Source: Streptomyces sp. TRM49041 (lineage in GTDB: Bacteria; Actinomycetota; Actinomycetes; Streptomycetales; Streptomycetaceae). Taken from it: DNA of 64,000 nt. Position 1 is the stretch's first letter; each line of letters begins with the position of its first letter. The stretch spans positions 28,635 through 92,634 of the forward strand of contig NZ_VSRY01000014.1 in NCBI RefSeq assembly GCF_008271805.1. Direction: 5' to 3'. A program made the translations under genes and the position numbers. The notes under the pieces were generated by a model. That model was not told where the DNA came from and searched no databases. It saw only the letters and a program-made list of their open reading frames with translations. Of this stretch, positions 1 to 8,339 are shown piece by piece.

Positions 1-423
1 GTCAACGGAACGGCTGTCGAGGAGCCGTATCTGCGCTCCCAGGGCTGGGGCGTGGAGGAGGCCGCGTCACCGAGCGAGTTCGCCGCGACCGTGCCGGACG
101 GGCATCTGTTCCTCCTCGGCGACCAGCGCGCCGCGTCCCAGGACTCCCGCGTCCACCTCCAGGACGCCGGGCAGGGCTCGGTGCCCAGGAGTGCCGTCAG
201 CGCCCGGCTGGACGCCGTCGTGTGGCCCCTGGACGGGCTGGCGGCCGTCGACCGGCCGCAGGGCTTCGCCGAGCTGCCGGGCGGGGTGTCCCAGCCAGGG
301 CCCGTACGGCCGCTGGCGTGGGCCGTCGTGGGCGGAGCGGCACTGATTCTGGGCGGGGCGGCGTACGGGCCGCTCGCGCGGCTGGGCTCCCGGGCACGCC
401 GGAAGGCGACCGCGCGTGGCTGA
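1..423 (+). CDS. lepB: Type I signal peptidase, C-terminal part (5' end outside window)
   Basis: This membrane serine protease would cut signal peptides from exported proteins on the outer face of the cytoplasmic membrane. The frame is open from base 1, so the N-terminus with the catalytic Ser and Lys is missing. The visible part has the family's VNGTAVEEPYL segment, then LFLLGDQRAASQDSR, which is the box E signature (classically GDNRxxSxDSR, here with Gln for Asn). A hydrophobic helix (about PLAWAVVGGAALILGG) and a basic tail follow, matching the Streptomyces signal peptidases that carry a C-terminal membrane anchor. The next gene starts 8 bases before its stop, so they are probably co-transcribed. 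By gene order it is likely the last member of the tandem sip cluster. Confidence 0.9.
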   Translation, partial: VNGTAVEEPYLRSQGWGVEEAASPSEFAATVPDGHLFLLGDQRAASQDSRVHLQDAGQGSVPRSAVSARLDAVVWPLDGLAAVDRPQGFAELPGGVSQPGPVRPLAWAVVGGAALILGGAAYGPLARLGSRARRKATARG

Positions 424-997
424 CCCGGCGGCGCGTGGCGAGCGGATGGACGGGCCCGAGCCGGCGCGGGAGCAACCGCTGCCGGAGGGGCTGCCTCCGG
501 GTGAGCTGCGCAGGGTCGCGCGGGTCGTACTGCTCGACCCCGACGACCGGATCCTGCTCCTGCACGGCTTCGAACCTGACGACCCCGCGCAGACCTGGTG
601 GTTCACGCCGGGCGGTGGCGTCGAGGGCGACGAGACGCGCGAGCAGGCCGCGCTGCGCGAACTGGCCGAGGAGACCGGCCTCACGGACGTCCGGCTGGGG
701 CCCGTGCTGTGGCGGCGCATCTGCTCGTTCCCGTTCGACGGGCGCCGGTGGAACCAGGACGAGTGGTACTACCTGGCCCGTACCCGGCACACCGCGGTGT
801 CCCTGGGCGCGGACCTGACCGAGCTGGAGACCCGCAGTGTCATGGGGCTGAGGTGGTGGACGTCCGCCGAACTGTCGGCGGCCCGTGAGACGGTGTACCC
901 GACACGACTCGCCGAGCTGCTGCGGACGCTGCTCGACGACGGCCCTCCGTCTGCGCCGGTGGTCCTGTCCCCGGAAATCGTCCAGGGGTACGGATGA
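416..997 (+). CDS. Nudix hydrolase
   Basis: A 193-residue Nudix-fold pyrophosphohydrolase, expected to cleave a nucleoside diphosphate linked to another moiety; the substrate cannot be read from sequence. The Nudix box GX5EX7REUXEEXGU is complete at residues 67-89, beginning GGVEGDE and ending RELAEETGL, so all the metal-binding glutamates are present. The GTG start at 416 overlaps the signal peptidase stop by 8 bases, indicating translational coupling. A MutT-like gene after the signal peptidase cluster is the usual Streptomyces arrangement. An internal ATG at residue 11 is an alternative start. Confidence 0.9.
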   Translation: MADPAARGERMDGPEPAREQPLPEGLPPGELRRVARVVLLDPDDRILLLHGFEPDDPAQTWWFTPGGGVEGDETREQAALRELAEETGLTDVRLGPVLWRRICSFPFDGRRWNQDEWYYLARTRHTAVSLGADLTELETRSVMGLRWWTSAELSAARETVYPTRLAELLRTLLDDGPPSAPVVLSPEIVQGYG

Positions 998-1040
998 CTG
1001 GCGCACAATGGGAGCACGCACGGCTGAAGGGGAACATGCC

Positions 1041-1349
1041 ATGAGCGCCGAGGACCTCGAGAAGTACGAAACCGAGATGGAGCTGAAGCTCTACCGGGAG
1101 TACCGCGACGTCGTCGGGCTGTTCAAATACGTCATCGAGACCGAGCGTCGTTTCTACCTGACGAACGACTACGAGATGCAGGTGCACTCGGTGCACGGCG
1201 AAGTCTTCTTCGAGGTGTCGATGGCCGACGCCTGGGTCTGGGACATGTACCGGCCGGCCCGGTTCGTCAAGCAGGTCCGCGTGCTCACGTTCAAGGACGT
1301 GAACATCGAGGAGCTGAACAAGACCGATCTGGAGCTCCCGGGCAGCTGA
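1041..1349 (+). CDS. DUF2469 family protein
   Basis: A 102-residue acidic soluble protein of the actinobacterial DUF2469 family, function unknown. The ATG at 1041 is preceded by a purine-rich GAAGGGGA about 7 bases upstream, and the product begins [20 protein letters not shown], which looks like a complete N-terminus. The sequence is rich in aromatic residues ([25 protein letters not shown]) and has no membrane segment or signal peptide. It sits between the signal peptidase/Nudix pair and yraN, as in other streptomycetes. High conservation and small size suggest a core role, but none can be assigned. Confidence 0.88.
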   Translation: MSAEDLEKYETEMELKLYREYRDVVGLFKYVIETERRFYLTNDYEMQVHSVHGEVFFEVSMADAWVWDMYRPARFVKQVRVLTFKDVNIEELNKTDLELPGS

Positions 1350-1372
1350 AACCACCCGTGAGGGTGATCGCG

Positions 1373-1409
1373 TTCTCCACAACGGGCAAGTTGTCCACCA
1401 AGATCCACA
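1373..1409 (+). promoter_or_regulatory. Cluster of three DnaA-box-like motifs
   Basis: The 106-base gap between the DUF2469 gene and yraN holds TTCTCCACA (1373-1381), TTGTCCACC (1391-1399) and AGATCCACA (1401-1409), all on the same strand. The Streptomyces DnaA box is TTGTCCACA with tolerated changes in the first three bases. The first motif fits that pattern, the second differs at the last base, and the third is weaker. Binding is inferred, not shown. Confidence 0.4.
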
Positions 1410-1455
1410 ACTGAGTGCCCGAAGCGTCACAGTCGGTACCGGAGGTGGTGCCGGA

Positions 1456-1818
1456 ATGAACGCGACGGGGGCACTCGGGCAGTACGGAGAGAGGCTGGCG
1501 GTACGCCGGCTCGGCGAGGCGGGCATGGCAGTCCTCGCCAGGAACTGGCGCTGCGGGCGCGGCGGGGAGATCGACATCGTCGCCCGGGACGGCGACGCGG
1601 TCGTGGTGTGCGAGGTGAAGACCCGCAGGGCGAGCGCCTTCCAGCACCCCTTGGCGGCGGTCACACCCGCCAAGGCCGACCGCCTGAGAAAGCTCGCCGA
1701 GTGCTGGCTCGACCGGCACGGCGGGCCACCGCCCGGCGGGATCCGGATCGACCTGGTGGGAGTCGTGCTGCCCCGGCGCGGGGCACCCGTCGTCGAGCAT
1801 GTGCGGGGGGTGGCCTGA
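1456..1818 (+). CDS. YraN/UPF0102 family endonuclease-like protein
   Basis: A 120-residue member of the YraN family, which has a restriction-endonuclease-like fold. The family core is visible: an early [22 protein letters not shown], then [21 protein letters not shown], where E-I-D and the E-V-K triad are the metal-site-like residues of this nuclease fold, and a late RIDLVGV strand. Its biological role is not firmly established. It is coupled by a one-base overlap (TGATG) to the ComM-like gene, and dprA follows. These three are the usual DNA-uptake/processing neighbourhood in actinobacteria even where natural competence is unknown. Confidence 0.9.
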   Translation: MNATGALGQYGERLAVRRLGEAGMAVLARNWRCGRGGEIDIVARDGDAVVVCEVKTRRASAFQHPLAAVTPAKADRLRKLAECWLDRHGGPPPGGIRIDLVGVVLPRRGAPVVEHVRGVA

Positions 1819-3425
1819 TGGGCTTCGCACGGACGTGCTCGGTGGCCCTGATCGGCGTCGACGGAGTGGTGGTGGAGGTCCAGGCGGACCTCGAACCCGG
1901 AGTCGCGGCGTTCACGCTCGTCGGCCTGCCGGACAAGAGCCTCTCGGAGAGCCGCGACCGCGTGCGGGCGGCGATGGTCAACTCCGGGGCGGAGTGGCCG
2001 CAGAAGAAACTCACCGTCGGGCTGAGCCCGGCGTCCGTACCGAAGGCCGGCTCCAGCTTCGATCTGGCCGTCGCCTGCGCCGTGATGGGCGCCGCCGAGC
2101 TGATCGACCCACGCTCGATCGCCGACCTCGTGCTCATCGGCGAACTGGGGCTCGACGGGCGGGTCAGGCCCGTGCGGGGCGTGCTCCCGGCGGTCATCGC
2201 CGCCGCCGAAGCCGGGTACGAGCAGGTCGTCGTCGCCGAACAGAACGCGGGGGAGGCGTCCCTGGTACCCGGCGTCGCGGTCCTCGGCGTGCGGAGCCTG
2301 CGGCAGCTCGTCGCGGTACTCACCGACGGACCGGTACCGGAGGAGGAGCCCGCCGAGGAGGGCAGGCCCGACGCCATGCTGGCCGGCCTCGTCGTACCCG
2401 GAGCCGGGATCGGCACCGGCCTGGCCGCCGACCCCGCCGACGGACCCGACCTCGCCGACGTCGCCGGGCAGCGCGCCGCACGGCTCGCCCTGGAGGTCTC
2501 CGCGGCCGGCGGCCACCACCTGCTGCTGTCCGGCCCGCCGGGCGCCGGCAAGACCATGCTGGCCGAGCGCATGCCCGGTCTCCTACCGCCGCTCACCCCG
2601 AGCGAGTCCCTGGAGGTCACCGCCGTCCACTCGGTGGCGGGCATCCTGCCGCCCGGGAAACCCCTGGTGAGCAGGGCGCCGTACTGCGCGCCGCACCACT
2701 CCGCCACGATGCAGTCGCTCGTCGGCGGCGGGAACGGCATGCCACGCCCGGGAGCCGTGTCGCTCGCACACCGGGGCGTCCTCTTCCTGGACGAGGCCCC
2801 CGAGTTCTCCGGCAAAGCCCTGGACGCGCTGCGGCAGCCCCTGGAGGCCGGCCATGTGGTGGTGGCCCGCGCCGCGGGCGTGGTGCGGCTCCCGGCGCGG
2901 TTCCTGATGATCCTCGCCGCCAACCCGTGTCCGTGCGGGCGGCACAGCATCCAGGGCGACACCTGTGAGTGTCCCTCGTCGGTGATCCGCCGCTACCAGG
3001 CCCGCCTGTCGGGCCCGCTCCTGGACCGGGTCGATCTGAGGATCGAGGTGGAGCCCGTCAGCCGCGCCGACCTGCTGGCCTCGGACGGCGAGTCCACCGC
3101 CACGGTCGCCGCCCGCGTCCAGGGAGCCCGTGAGCGTGCCACCGCCCGCCTGACCGGCACCCCGTGGCTCCGTAACGCCGAGGTTCCCGGGCATGAACTG
3201 CGCACCCGCTGGCAGCCCGCCCCGGGTGCCCTGGCCGCCGCCGAACGCGACATCGAACGCGGCCTCCTCACCGCCCGTGGCCTCGACCGGGTCCTTCGCG
3301 TCGCCTGGACCCTCGCGGACCTCGCCGGCCGCGACCGCCCCGAGACCCGGGACATCAACCTTGCCCTGGAACTCCGCACGGGCATCTCCCGGGGCGTACC
3401 GGTGGGCCTGGGGCAACCGCTGTGA
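1818..3425 (+). CDS. comM: YifB/ComM family Mg-chelatase-like AAA+ ATPase
   Basis: A 535-residue AAA+ protein of the YifB/ComM group. In other bacteria ComM is a hexameric helicase promoting branch migration during natural transformation. The N-terminal ChlI-like domain is followed by Walker A GPPGAGKT at residues 239-246 and Walker B GVLFLDEAPEF. A zinc-like cysteine cluster (NPCPCG, then CECP) and the Mg-chelatase C-terminal domain follow. The ATG overlaps the yraN stop by one base. It lies 27 bases before dprA's first possible start. Family assignment is firm; a role in Streptomyces transformation is unproven. The gene is often annotated simply as a Mg chelatase-like protein. Confidence 0.93.
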   Translation: MGFARTCSVALIGVDGVVVEVQADLEPGVAAFTLVGLPDKSLSESRDRVRAAMVNSGAEWPQKKLTVGLSPASVPKAGSSFDLAVACAVMGAAELIDPRSIADLVLIGELGLDGRVRPVRGVLPAVIAAAEAGYEQVVVAEQNAGEASLVPGVAVLGVRSLRQLVAVLTDGPVPEEEPAEEGRPDAMLAGLVVPGAGIGTGLAADPADGPDLADVAGQRAARLALEVSAAGGHHLLLSGPPGAGKTMLAERMPGLLPPLTPSESLEVTAVHSVAGILPPGKPLVSRAPYCAPHHSATMQSLVGGGNGMPRPGAVSLAHRGVLFLDEAPEFSGKALDALRQPLEAGHVVVARAAGVVRLPARFLMILAANPCPCGRHSIQGDTCECPSSVIRRYQARLSGPLLDRVDLRIEVEPVSRADLLASDGESTATVAARVQGARERATARLTGTPWLRNAEVPGHELRTRWQPAPGALAAAERDIERGLLTARGLDRVLRVAWTLADLAGRDRPETRDINLALELRTGISRGVPVGLGQPL

Positions 3426-3452
3426 GCGGCGGCCGGGCACGGTCGACGGTCG

Positions 3453-4652
3453 ATGTGGACGGACGTGTATCGACGTGGGGGTGTGGATGTGGTGGTCACC
3501 GATGAGGAACGGGTCGCCCGGGTGGCGCTCTGCCGGGTCGTCGAGCCGGGGGACGAGCACGGGGGGCGGTGGTTGCGTGAGTTGGGCGCCGTGGAGCTGT
3601 TGCGGCGGCTCACCGCGGAGCCGTATCGGGACGGAGCGCTGACCGGGGCCGGTGAGCGGCGGATCCGGGGATACCTGGCACGCGTGGCGAGGGTGCGGCC
3701 GTACCAGGACCTGGAGGTGGTCGACTCCGCCGGTGGGCGGTTCGTCGTGCCGGGGGACCAGGAGTGGCCCAGCCAGCTGGACGACCTGGGAGACGCGCGG
3801 CCCGTGGGCCTCTGGGTGCGGGGGCGGGCCGACCTGCGGCGGTGGGCGCTGCGCTCCGTCGCCGTGGTGGGCGCGCGGGCGTGCACGCCGTACGGGGCGC
3901 ACATGGCGGCGGCGCTCGGGGCCGGGCTGGCGGAGCGGGGATGGGTCGTCGTCTCCGGCGCGGCGTTCGGCATCGACGGGGCCGCACACCGCGGTGCCAT
4001 GGGCGCGGAGGGAGCCACGGTCGCCGTCCTCGCCTGCGGCGTCGACGTCGCCTACCCGCGCGGCCACGCCGGACTGATCGGACGCATCGCCCAGCAGGGG
4101 CTCGTCGTCGGAGAGCTGCCGCCCGGCGACCACCCCACACCGGGACGGTTCCTGCTCCGGAATCGCGTCATCGCCGCCCTCACCCGGGGCACCGTCGTCG
4201 TCGAAGCCGCCTACCGCAGCGGCGCGCTGGCCACCGCCCGCGACGCCCAGCGGCTCGGCCGCCACACCATGGGAGTCCCGGGCCCGGCCACCAGCGGCCT
4301 CTCCGCGGGCGTCCACGAACTCCTGCGCGGTGGCGCGGTCCTCGTCAGCGACGCCGCGGAGATCGCCGAACTCGTCGGCGACATCGGGGACCTCGCACCC
4401 GCCCGCCGTGGTCCCGTCGTCCCGAGAGACCTCCTCGACCCGGTCACCGCACGCGTGCTCGAAGCGCTTCCACCCCCCGACCGGACAGCCGCCGTCCCCG
4501 ACGTGGCGGCGGCCGCGGGGACGTGCGTTGACGACGTTCTCGGCAGACTGTACGAACTCCACTCGCTCGGATACGTCGCGCGCAAGGGCGACCGATGGCG
4601 GCTGGCGCCCCCCTCCGCACGCCACCCGAACGCCCGGCGAGGCGGTGCTTGA
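3453..4652 (+). CDS. dprA: DNA-processing protein DprA (Smf)
   Basis: A 399-residue DprA, which in transformable bacteria binds incoming single-stranded DNA and loads RecA. The Rossmann-like core is clear: SVAVVGARACTPYG, WVVVSGAAFGIDGAAHRGAM, VLACGVDVAYPRGH, the GRFLLRNRVIAAL strand and VVVEAAYRSGALATARDAQ. A C-terminal winged-helix-like region (VDDVLGRLYELHSLGYVARKGDRW) resembles the DprA DML1-like domain. The start is uncertain. ATG 3453 lacks a ribosome site, whereas GTG codons at 3489 or 3492 follow a GGGGG run at suitable spacing and would shorten the N-terminus by 12-13 residues. It follows the ComM-like gene. Confidence 0.92.
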   Translation: MWTDVYRRGGVDVVVTDEERVARVALCRVVEPGDEHGGRWLRELGAVELLRRLTAEPYRDGALTGAGERRIRGYLARVARVRPYQDLEVVDSAGGRFVVPGDQEWPSQLDDLGDARPVGLWVRGRADLRRWALRSVAVVGARACTPYGAHMAAALGAGLAERGWVVVSGAAFGIDGAAHRGAMGAEGATVAVLACGVDVAYPRGHAGLIGRIAQQGLVVGELPPGDHPTPGRFLLRNRVIAALTRGTVVVEAAYRSGALATARDAQRLGRHTMGVPGPATSGLSAGVHELLRGGAVLVSDAAEIAELVGDIGDLAPARRGPVVPRDLLDPVTARVLEALPPPDRTAAVPDVAAAAGTCVDDVLGRLYELHSLGYVARKGDRWRLAPPSARHPNARRGGA

Positions 4653-4886
4653 CCTGGAGCATTCGGGTGAAAAGGTGAACCCGACGGCCTACTCGGGCTC
4701 CCCCGGCGACGGCGGAGGGACCGGCACGCGCGCCGTCGGCCCATTCGAAGATGCGGCCGACGGCACGCCCCCGCCAGGGACGATCCATCCGTCTTCGCTC
4801 ACCGCAACGGCCCAGTCACGCTACGCTCACCGCTACCACGCCCCCTTCATCCCCGCACACCACGGCAGAACGGCTCAAGGCGACGT

Positions 4887-5723
4887 ATGCCCCAGCACAC
4901 CTCCGGGTCCGACCGCGCGGCTGTACCCCCCGCTGCCCGGAGCAGCGTGCGGCCGACTGCTCCCTCGTCACTCGACGAGCTGTGGCGGTCGTACAAGGAC
5001 ACGGGTGACGAGCGGCTTCGGGAACAGCTGATCCTGCACTACTCACCCCTCGTGAAGTACGTCGCGGGCCGGGTCAGCGTCGGCCTGCCCTCCAACGTCG
5101 AACAGGCCGACTTCGTGTCCTCCGGGGTCTTCGGACTCATCGACGCCATCGAGAAGTTCGACATCGACCGGTCGATCAAGTTCGAGACCTACGCGATCAC
5201 CCGGATCCGCGGCGCCATGATCGACGAACTGCGGGCCCTGGACTGGATCCCCCGCTCCGTACGGCAGAAGGCGAGAGCCGTCGAGCGGGCCTACGCCACC
5301 CTGGAGGCGCAGCTGCGGCGCACCCCCTCCGAGAGCGAGGTGGCCGCCGAGATGGGTATCGCCGTCGAGGAGCTCCACGGCGTCTTCAGCCAGCTGTCCC
5401 TGTCGAACGTCGTCGCCCTGGAGGAACTGCTCCACGTCGGCGGGGAGAACGGCGACAGGCTCAGCCTCATGGACACCCTCGAGGACACCGCCGCGGACGA
5501 CCCCGTGGAGGTCGCCGAGGGCAGGGAGCTGCGCCGACTGCTCGCCCGGGCCATCAACACCCTTCCCGACCGCGAGAAGACCGTCGTCACGCTCTACTAC
5601 TACGAGGGCCTCACGCTCGCCGAGATCGGCAACGTCCTCGGCGTCACGGAGAGCCGTGTCAGCCAGATCCACACCAAGTCCGTCCTCCAGCTCAGGGCGA
5701 AGCTGGCGGATGTGGGACGCTGA
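4887..5723 (+). CDS. whiG: RNA polymerase sigma factor WhiG
   Basis: The 278-residue sporulation sigma factor of the FliA/sigma-28 class. In Streptomyces it commits aerial hyphae to septation, directing transcription of whiH and whiI. Recognisable regions are sigma-2 ([20 protein letters not shown], then [18 protein letters not shown] and [20 protein letters not shown]), sigma-3 ([15 protein letters not shown]) and sigma-4 with its helix-turn-helix ([21 protein letters not shown]). The N-terminus [15 protein letters not shown] matches the known Streptomyces protein, which supports ATG 4887. The 234-base region upstream, from 4653, holds no other gene that I can support. The start of a TetR gene follows 47 bases downstream. 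Confidence 0.97.
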   Translation: MPQHTSGSDRAAVPPAARSSVRPTAPSSLDELWRSYKDTGDERLREQLILHYSPLVKYVAGRVSVGLPSNVEQADFVSSGVFGLIDAIEKFDIDRSIKFETYAITRIRGAMIDELRALDWIPRSVRQKARAVERAYATLEAQLRRTPSESEVAAEMGIAVEELHGVFSQLSLSNVVALEELLHVGGENGDRLSLMDTLEDTAADDPVEVAEGRELRRLLARAINTLPDREKTVVTLYYYEGLTLAEIGNVLGVTESRVSQIHTKSVLQLRAKLADVGR

Positions 5724-5770
5724 CGGCCGACGGGCCACCGACGTCGAACGGACAGCCGTACAGTGGTCCC

Positions 5771-6355
5771 GTGCCAAGGATTCGAGCGGCCTCCGTGGCC
5801 GAGCACCGGACGATGCAGCGCGCCGCCCTGCTGGACGCGGCGCGCTCTCTGCTGTCCGAGGGCGGCACGGAGGCGCTGACCTTCCCCGCCCTCGCCGAGC
5901 GCACCGGCCTCGCCCGGTCGTCGGTATACGAGTACTTCCGCTCCCGCGCGGCCGTCGTGGAGGAGCTGTGCGCGGTCGACTTCCCCGTCTGGGCCGCCGA
6001 GGTCGAGACCGCCATGGAGCGGGCGGAGACGCCGGAGGCCAAGATCGAGGCGTATGTGCGCCGCCAGCTGGAACTCGTCGGCGACCGCCGGCACCGGGCG
6101 GTCGTCGCCATCTCCGCCGGCGAACTCGACGACGGCGCCCGCGAGAAGATCCGCGCCGCGCACGGCGGGCTCATCGCGATGATCGTCGAAGCCCTCGCCG
6201 AACTCGGCCAGGCGGAACCGCGGCTCGCCGCGATGCTGCTCCAGGGCATGGTCGACGCGGCCGTCCGCCGCATCGAGCTGGGCGCCGCCGAGGAGCCCGC
6301 GGCCATCGCCGACACGGCGGTCGCACTGGCTCTCAACGGAGTGCACGGCTCCTGA
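5771..6355 (+). CDS. TetR/AcrR family transcriptional regulator
   Basis: A 194-residue one-domain-DNA-binding repressor. The N-terminal helix-turn-helix is plain: LLDAARSLLSEGGTEALTFPALAERTGLARSSVYEYFRSRAAVVEEL. The C-terminal half is an all-helical ligand/dimer domain with no recognisable ligand class. The start is GTG 5771, with no strong ribosome site. The gene lies between whiG and the convergent M23 peptidase gene, as in other Streptomyces. The opposite strand of this entire gene is open in the frame of the downstream peptidase. Target genes cannot be deduced. Confidence 0.9.
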   Translation: MPRIRAASVAEHRTMQRAALLDAARSLLSEGGTEALTFPALAERTGLARSSVYEYFRSRAAVVEELCAVDFPVWAAEVETAMERAETPEAKIEAYVRRQLELVGDRRHRAVVAISAGELDDGAREKIRAAHGGLIAMIVEALAELGQAEPRLAAMLLQGMVDAAVRRIELGAAEEPAAIADTAVALALNGVHGS

Positions 6356-7045
6356 CAGGCCCCCGGCGTAGACGCCTCCCTCCGGGGCGGTCGAGCCGCA
6401 ACGGCCCCGACCGACGACGCGGCGGTCGCCGACCAGCAACCCCAGCGGCAGCAGCCGGGACGGCGCGCGTCGTAGGTGCCGGGGCGGCAGTAGCGACAGC
6501 GGGTTCAGATAGGTGTCGTCGTGCCGGAGTCCCCAGTGCAGACACGTGCCCGCACAGTGCGACGCCGCGTCGGCGGTCGTAACCGCGACCACCTGGCCTG
6601 CCCGGACCTCCGCATCCACTGCCACCAGGGCGCGCACCGGCTCGTATGTGGTGCGCAGCGGCACCGAACCCGGCAGGGTCACGGACAGGACGCCCCGGCC
6701 CGCGATGGGTCCCGCAAACGACACCCGTCCGTCGGCGGCGGCCCGCACGGGCGTGCCCGGCGGCGCGGCCAGGTCAACACCGCGGTGCCCGGGCCCGTAC
6801 ACCGACAGGGGTGGCTCCCAGCCCCGTACGACCGAGGGGCGTGGCGGTCCCACCGGCCACACGGCGTCCTCGACCGGCAGTGCGCCGCCCGACGGTCCGT
6901 CGGCGCGGGCCGGGCCGGCGCGTGACGCGGGGGCCGACCGTGCCGCCTGCGGCGTCCCCGCGGGTGCGGCCGCCAGGAGCAGGAGAAACGCCAGCAGAAC
7001 GGCGAGCGTGGGGCGGGGCCGTGATATCGGGCTGTGTCGGTACAT
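6356..7045 (-). CDS. Secreted M23 family metallopeptidase (C-terminal end unresolved)
   Basis: A LytM-type peptidase expected to act on peptidoglycan outside the cell. ATG 7045 begins [12 protein letters not shown], followed by a hydrophobic signal segment ([17 protein letters not shown]). The M23 domain has [29 protein letters not shown] (zinc His and Asp) and ends with [21 protein letters not shown] (HxH-type motif). After that the family usually stops within about 20-30 residues. Here no stop occurs in frame until base 5600, so the frame runs antisense through all of the TetR gene and into whiG. I give the span to the TetR stop as the credible coding part. A one-base slip near 6435 would switch to a frame ending at 6333. 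Confidence 0.75.
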
Positions 7046-7095
7046 GGGCAGCACTGTCCTACCGAACCGTCCAACGGGCGGATCATGGACAGGAT

Positions 7096-7124
7096 CTGTG
7101 GACAACCGGCCCGGTTGTCCACAG
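7096..7124. promoter_or_regulatory. 29-bp palindrome made of two facing DnaA-box sequences
   Basis: The arms CTGTGGACAACCGG (7096-7109) and CCGGTTGTCCACAG (7111-7124) are perfect inverted repeats around a single C. Each arm contains the exact Streptomyces DnaA-box consensus TTGTCCACA: minus strand at 7097-7105 and plus strand at 7115-7123. It lies between the divergent M23 peptidase gene and rpsB, about 30 bases upstream of a possible -10 (TACACT, 7154-7159). That DnaA binds here is inferred from sequence only. Confidence 0.6.
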
Positions 7125-7300
7125 CGCCGTCACCTGGTGGTGTCCAGGTCCCGTACACTTCTTCTGGCGACTCGGGCCACCGGGTCGACTTCGCACGCCC
7201 CGCCACCGCCTTCATCGGCCGTGGCAGCGCTCATCGGTCCATTCGTGGAGCAGCGCGCCGGGGCGTCAGGACACAACCGACAATTCAAGGAGATACGGCC

Positions 7301-8200
7301 ATGGCCGTCGTCACGATGCGGGAGCTGCTGGAGAGCGGCGTCCACTTCGGTCACCAGACCCGTCGCTGGAACCCGAAGATGAAGCGCTTCATCTTCACCG
7401 AGCGCAACGGCATCTACATCATCGACCTGCTCCAGTCGCTGTCGTACATCGACCGCGCCTACGAGTTCGTCAAGGAGACCGTCGCGCACGGCGGCTCCAT
7501 CATGTTCGTCGGCACGAAGAAGCAGGCGCAGGAGGCCATCGCCGAGCAGGCCACCCGCGTCGGCATGCCGTACGTCAACCAGCGCTGGCTGGGTGGCATG
7601 CTCACCAACTTCTCCACCGTCTACAAGCGCCTTCAGCGTCTGAAGGAGCTTGAGGCGATCGACTTCGAGGACGTGGCCGCCTCCGGCCTGACCAAGAAGG
7701 AGCTCCTGGTCCTCTCGCGTGAGAAGACCAAGCTGGAGAAGACCCTCGGTGGTATCCGCGACATGCAGAAGGTGCCGAGCGCCGTCTGGATCGTCGACAC
7801 CAAGAAGGAGCACATCGCCGTCGGCGAGGCGCGCAAGCTCAACATCCCGGTCGTCGCGATCCTCGACACCAACTGTGACCCGGACGAGGTCGACTACAAG
7901 ATCCCGGGCAACGACGACGCGATCCGCTCCGTCACCCTGCTCACCCGCGTGATCGCCGACGCGGTCGCCGAGGGCCTCATCGCCCGCTCCGGCGCCGCCA
8001 CCGGTGACACGAAGCCGGGCGAGAAGGCCGCCGGCGAGCCGCTCGCCGAGTGGGAGCGCGACCTGCTCGAGGGCGAGAAGAAGGCCGACGAGGCCGAGAA
8101 GCCGGCCGAGGCCGCCGCCGCGGAGGCCCCGGCTGCCGAGGCCCCGGCCGCCGAGGCGCCCGCCACGGAGGCTCCGGCCGCCGAGGCCGAGCAGGCCTGA
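7301..8200 (+). CDS. rpsB: 30S ribosomal protein S2
   Basis: The 299-residue small-subunit protein S2, needed for S1 attachment and translation initiation. The start ATG 7301 follows CAAGGAGATACGGCC, a clear ribosome site, and the product begins [19 protein letters not shown], the standard S2 N-terminus. The family motifs [22 protein letters not shown] and the GTKKQAQ and [11 protein letters not shown] segments are present. The C-terminus is a long Ala/Glu-rich, low-complexity tail (repeats of AAEAPA type), longer than in E. coli but usual for actinobacteria. It is followed by tsf after 139 bases containing strong hairpins. Confidence 0.98.
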   Translation: MAVVTMRELLESGVHFGHQTRRWNPKMKRFIFTERNGIYIIDLLQSLSYIDRAYEFVKETVAHGGSIMFVGTKKQAQEAIAEQATRVGMPYVNQRWLGGMLTNFSTVYKRLQRLKELEAIDFEDVAASGLTKKELLVLSREKTKLEKTLGGIRDMQKVPSAVWIVDTKKEHIAVGEARKLNIPVVAILDTNCDPDEVDYKIPGNDDAIRSVTLLTRVIADAVAEGLIARSGAATGDTKPGEKAAGEPLAEWERDLLEGEKKADEAEKPAEAAAAEAPAAEAPAAEAPATEAPAAEAEQA

Positions 8201-8222
8201 TCAGCGGTCCAGATCCGAAGGT

Positions 8223-8240
8223 CCGGGCCCCGGGGCCCGG
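8223..8240. repeat. 18-bp perfect GC palindrome after rpsB
   Basis: CCGGGCCCCGGGGCCCGG is its own reverse complement and lies 22 bases after the rpsB stop. It can form a tight RNA stem and precedes a second, longer hairpin at 8260-8288. It may aid termination, processing or 3' protection of rpsB mRNA. Confidence 0.55.
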
Positions 8241-8259
8241 CCTGACCGGTCCGGTCGTC

Positions 8260-8288
8260 GACGGTGGGGGCCACAAGCCCCCGCCGTC
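8260..8288 (+). terminator. Hairpin in the rpsB-tsf gap (partial terminator or processing site)
   Basis: A 12-bp stem (GACGGTGGGGGC, 8260-8271, with GCCCCCGCCGTC, 8277-8288, one G-U pair) closes a CACAA loop. No T-tract follows, so termination may be incomplete. It sits 51 bases before tsf and could set the S2:EF-Ts ratio within one transcript. Confidence 0.55.
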
Positions 8289-8339
8289 CACCCCCCGATC
8301 TTTGTAGATCTTCCAGACTTCGAGAGAGATTCACAGATC

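Noticed and set aside
2583..4625. A 680-codon open frame on the minus strand
   Set aside because: Antisense to comM and dprA, compositionally biased, with no domain.
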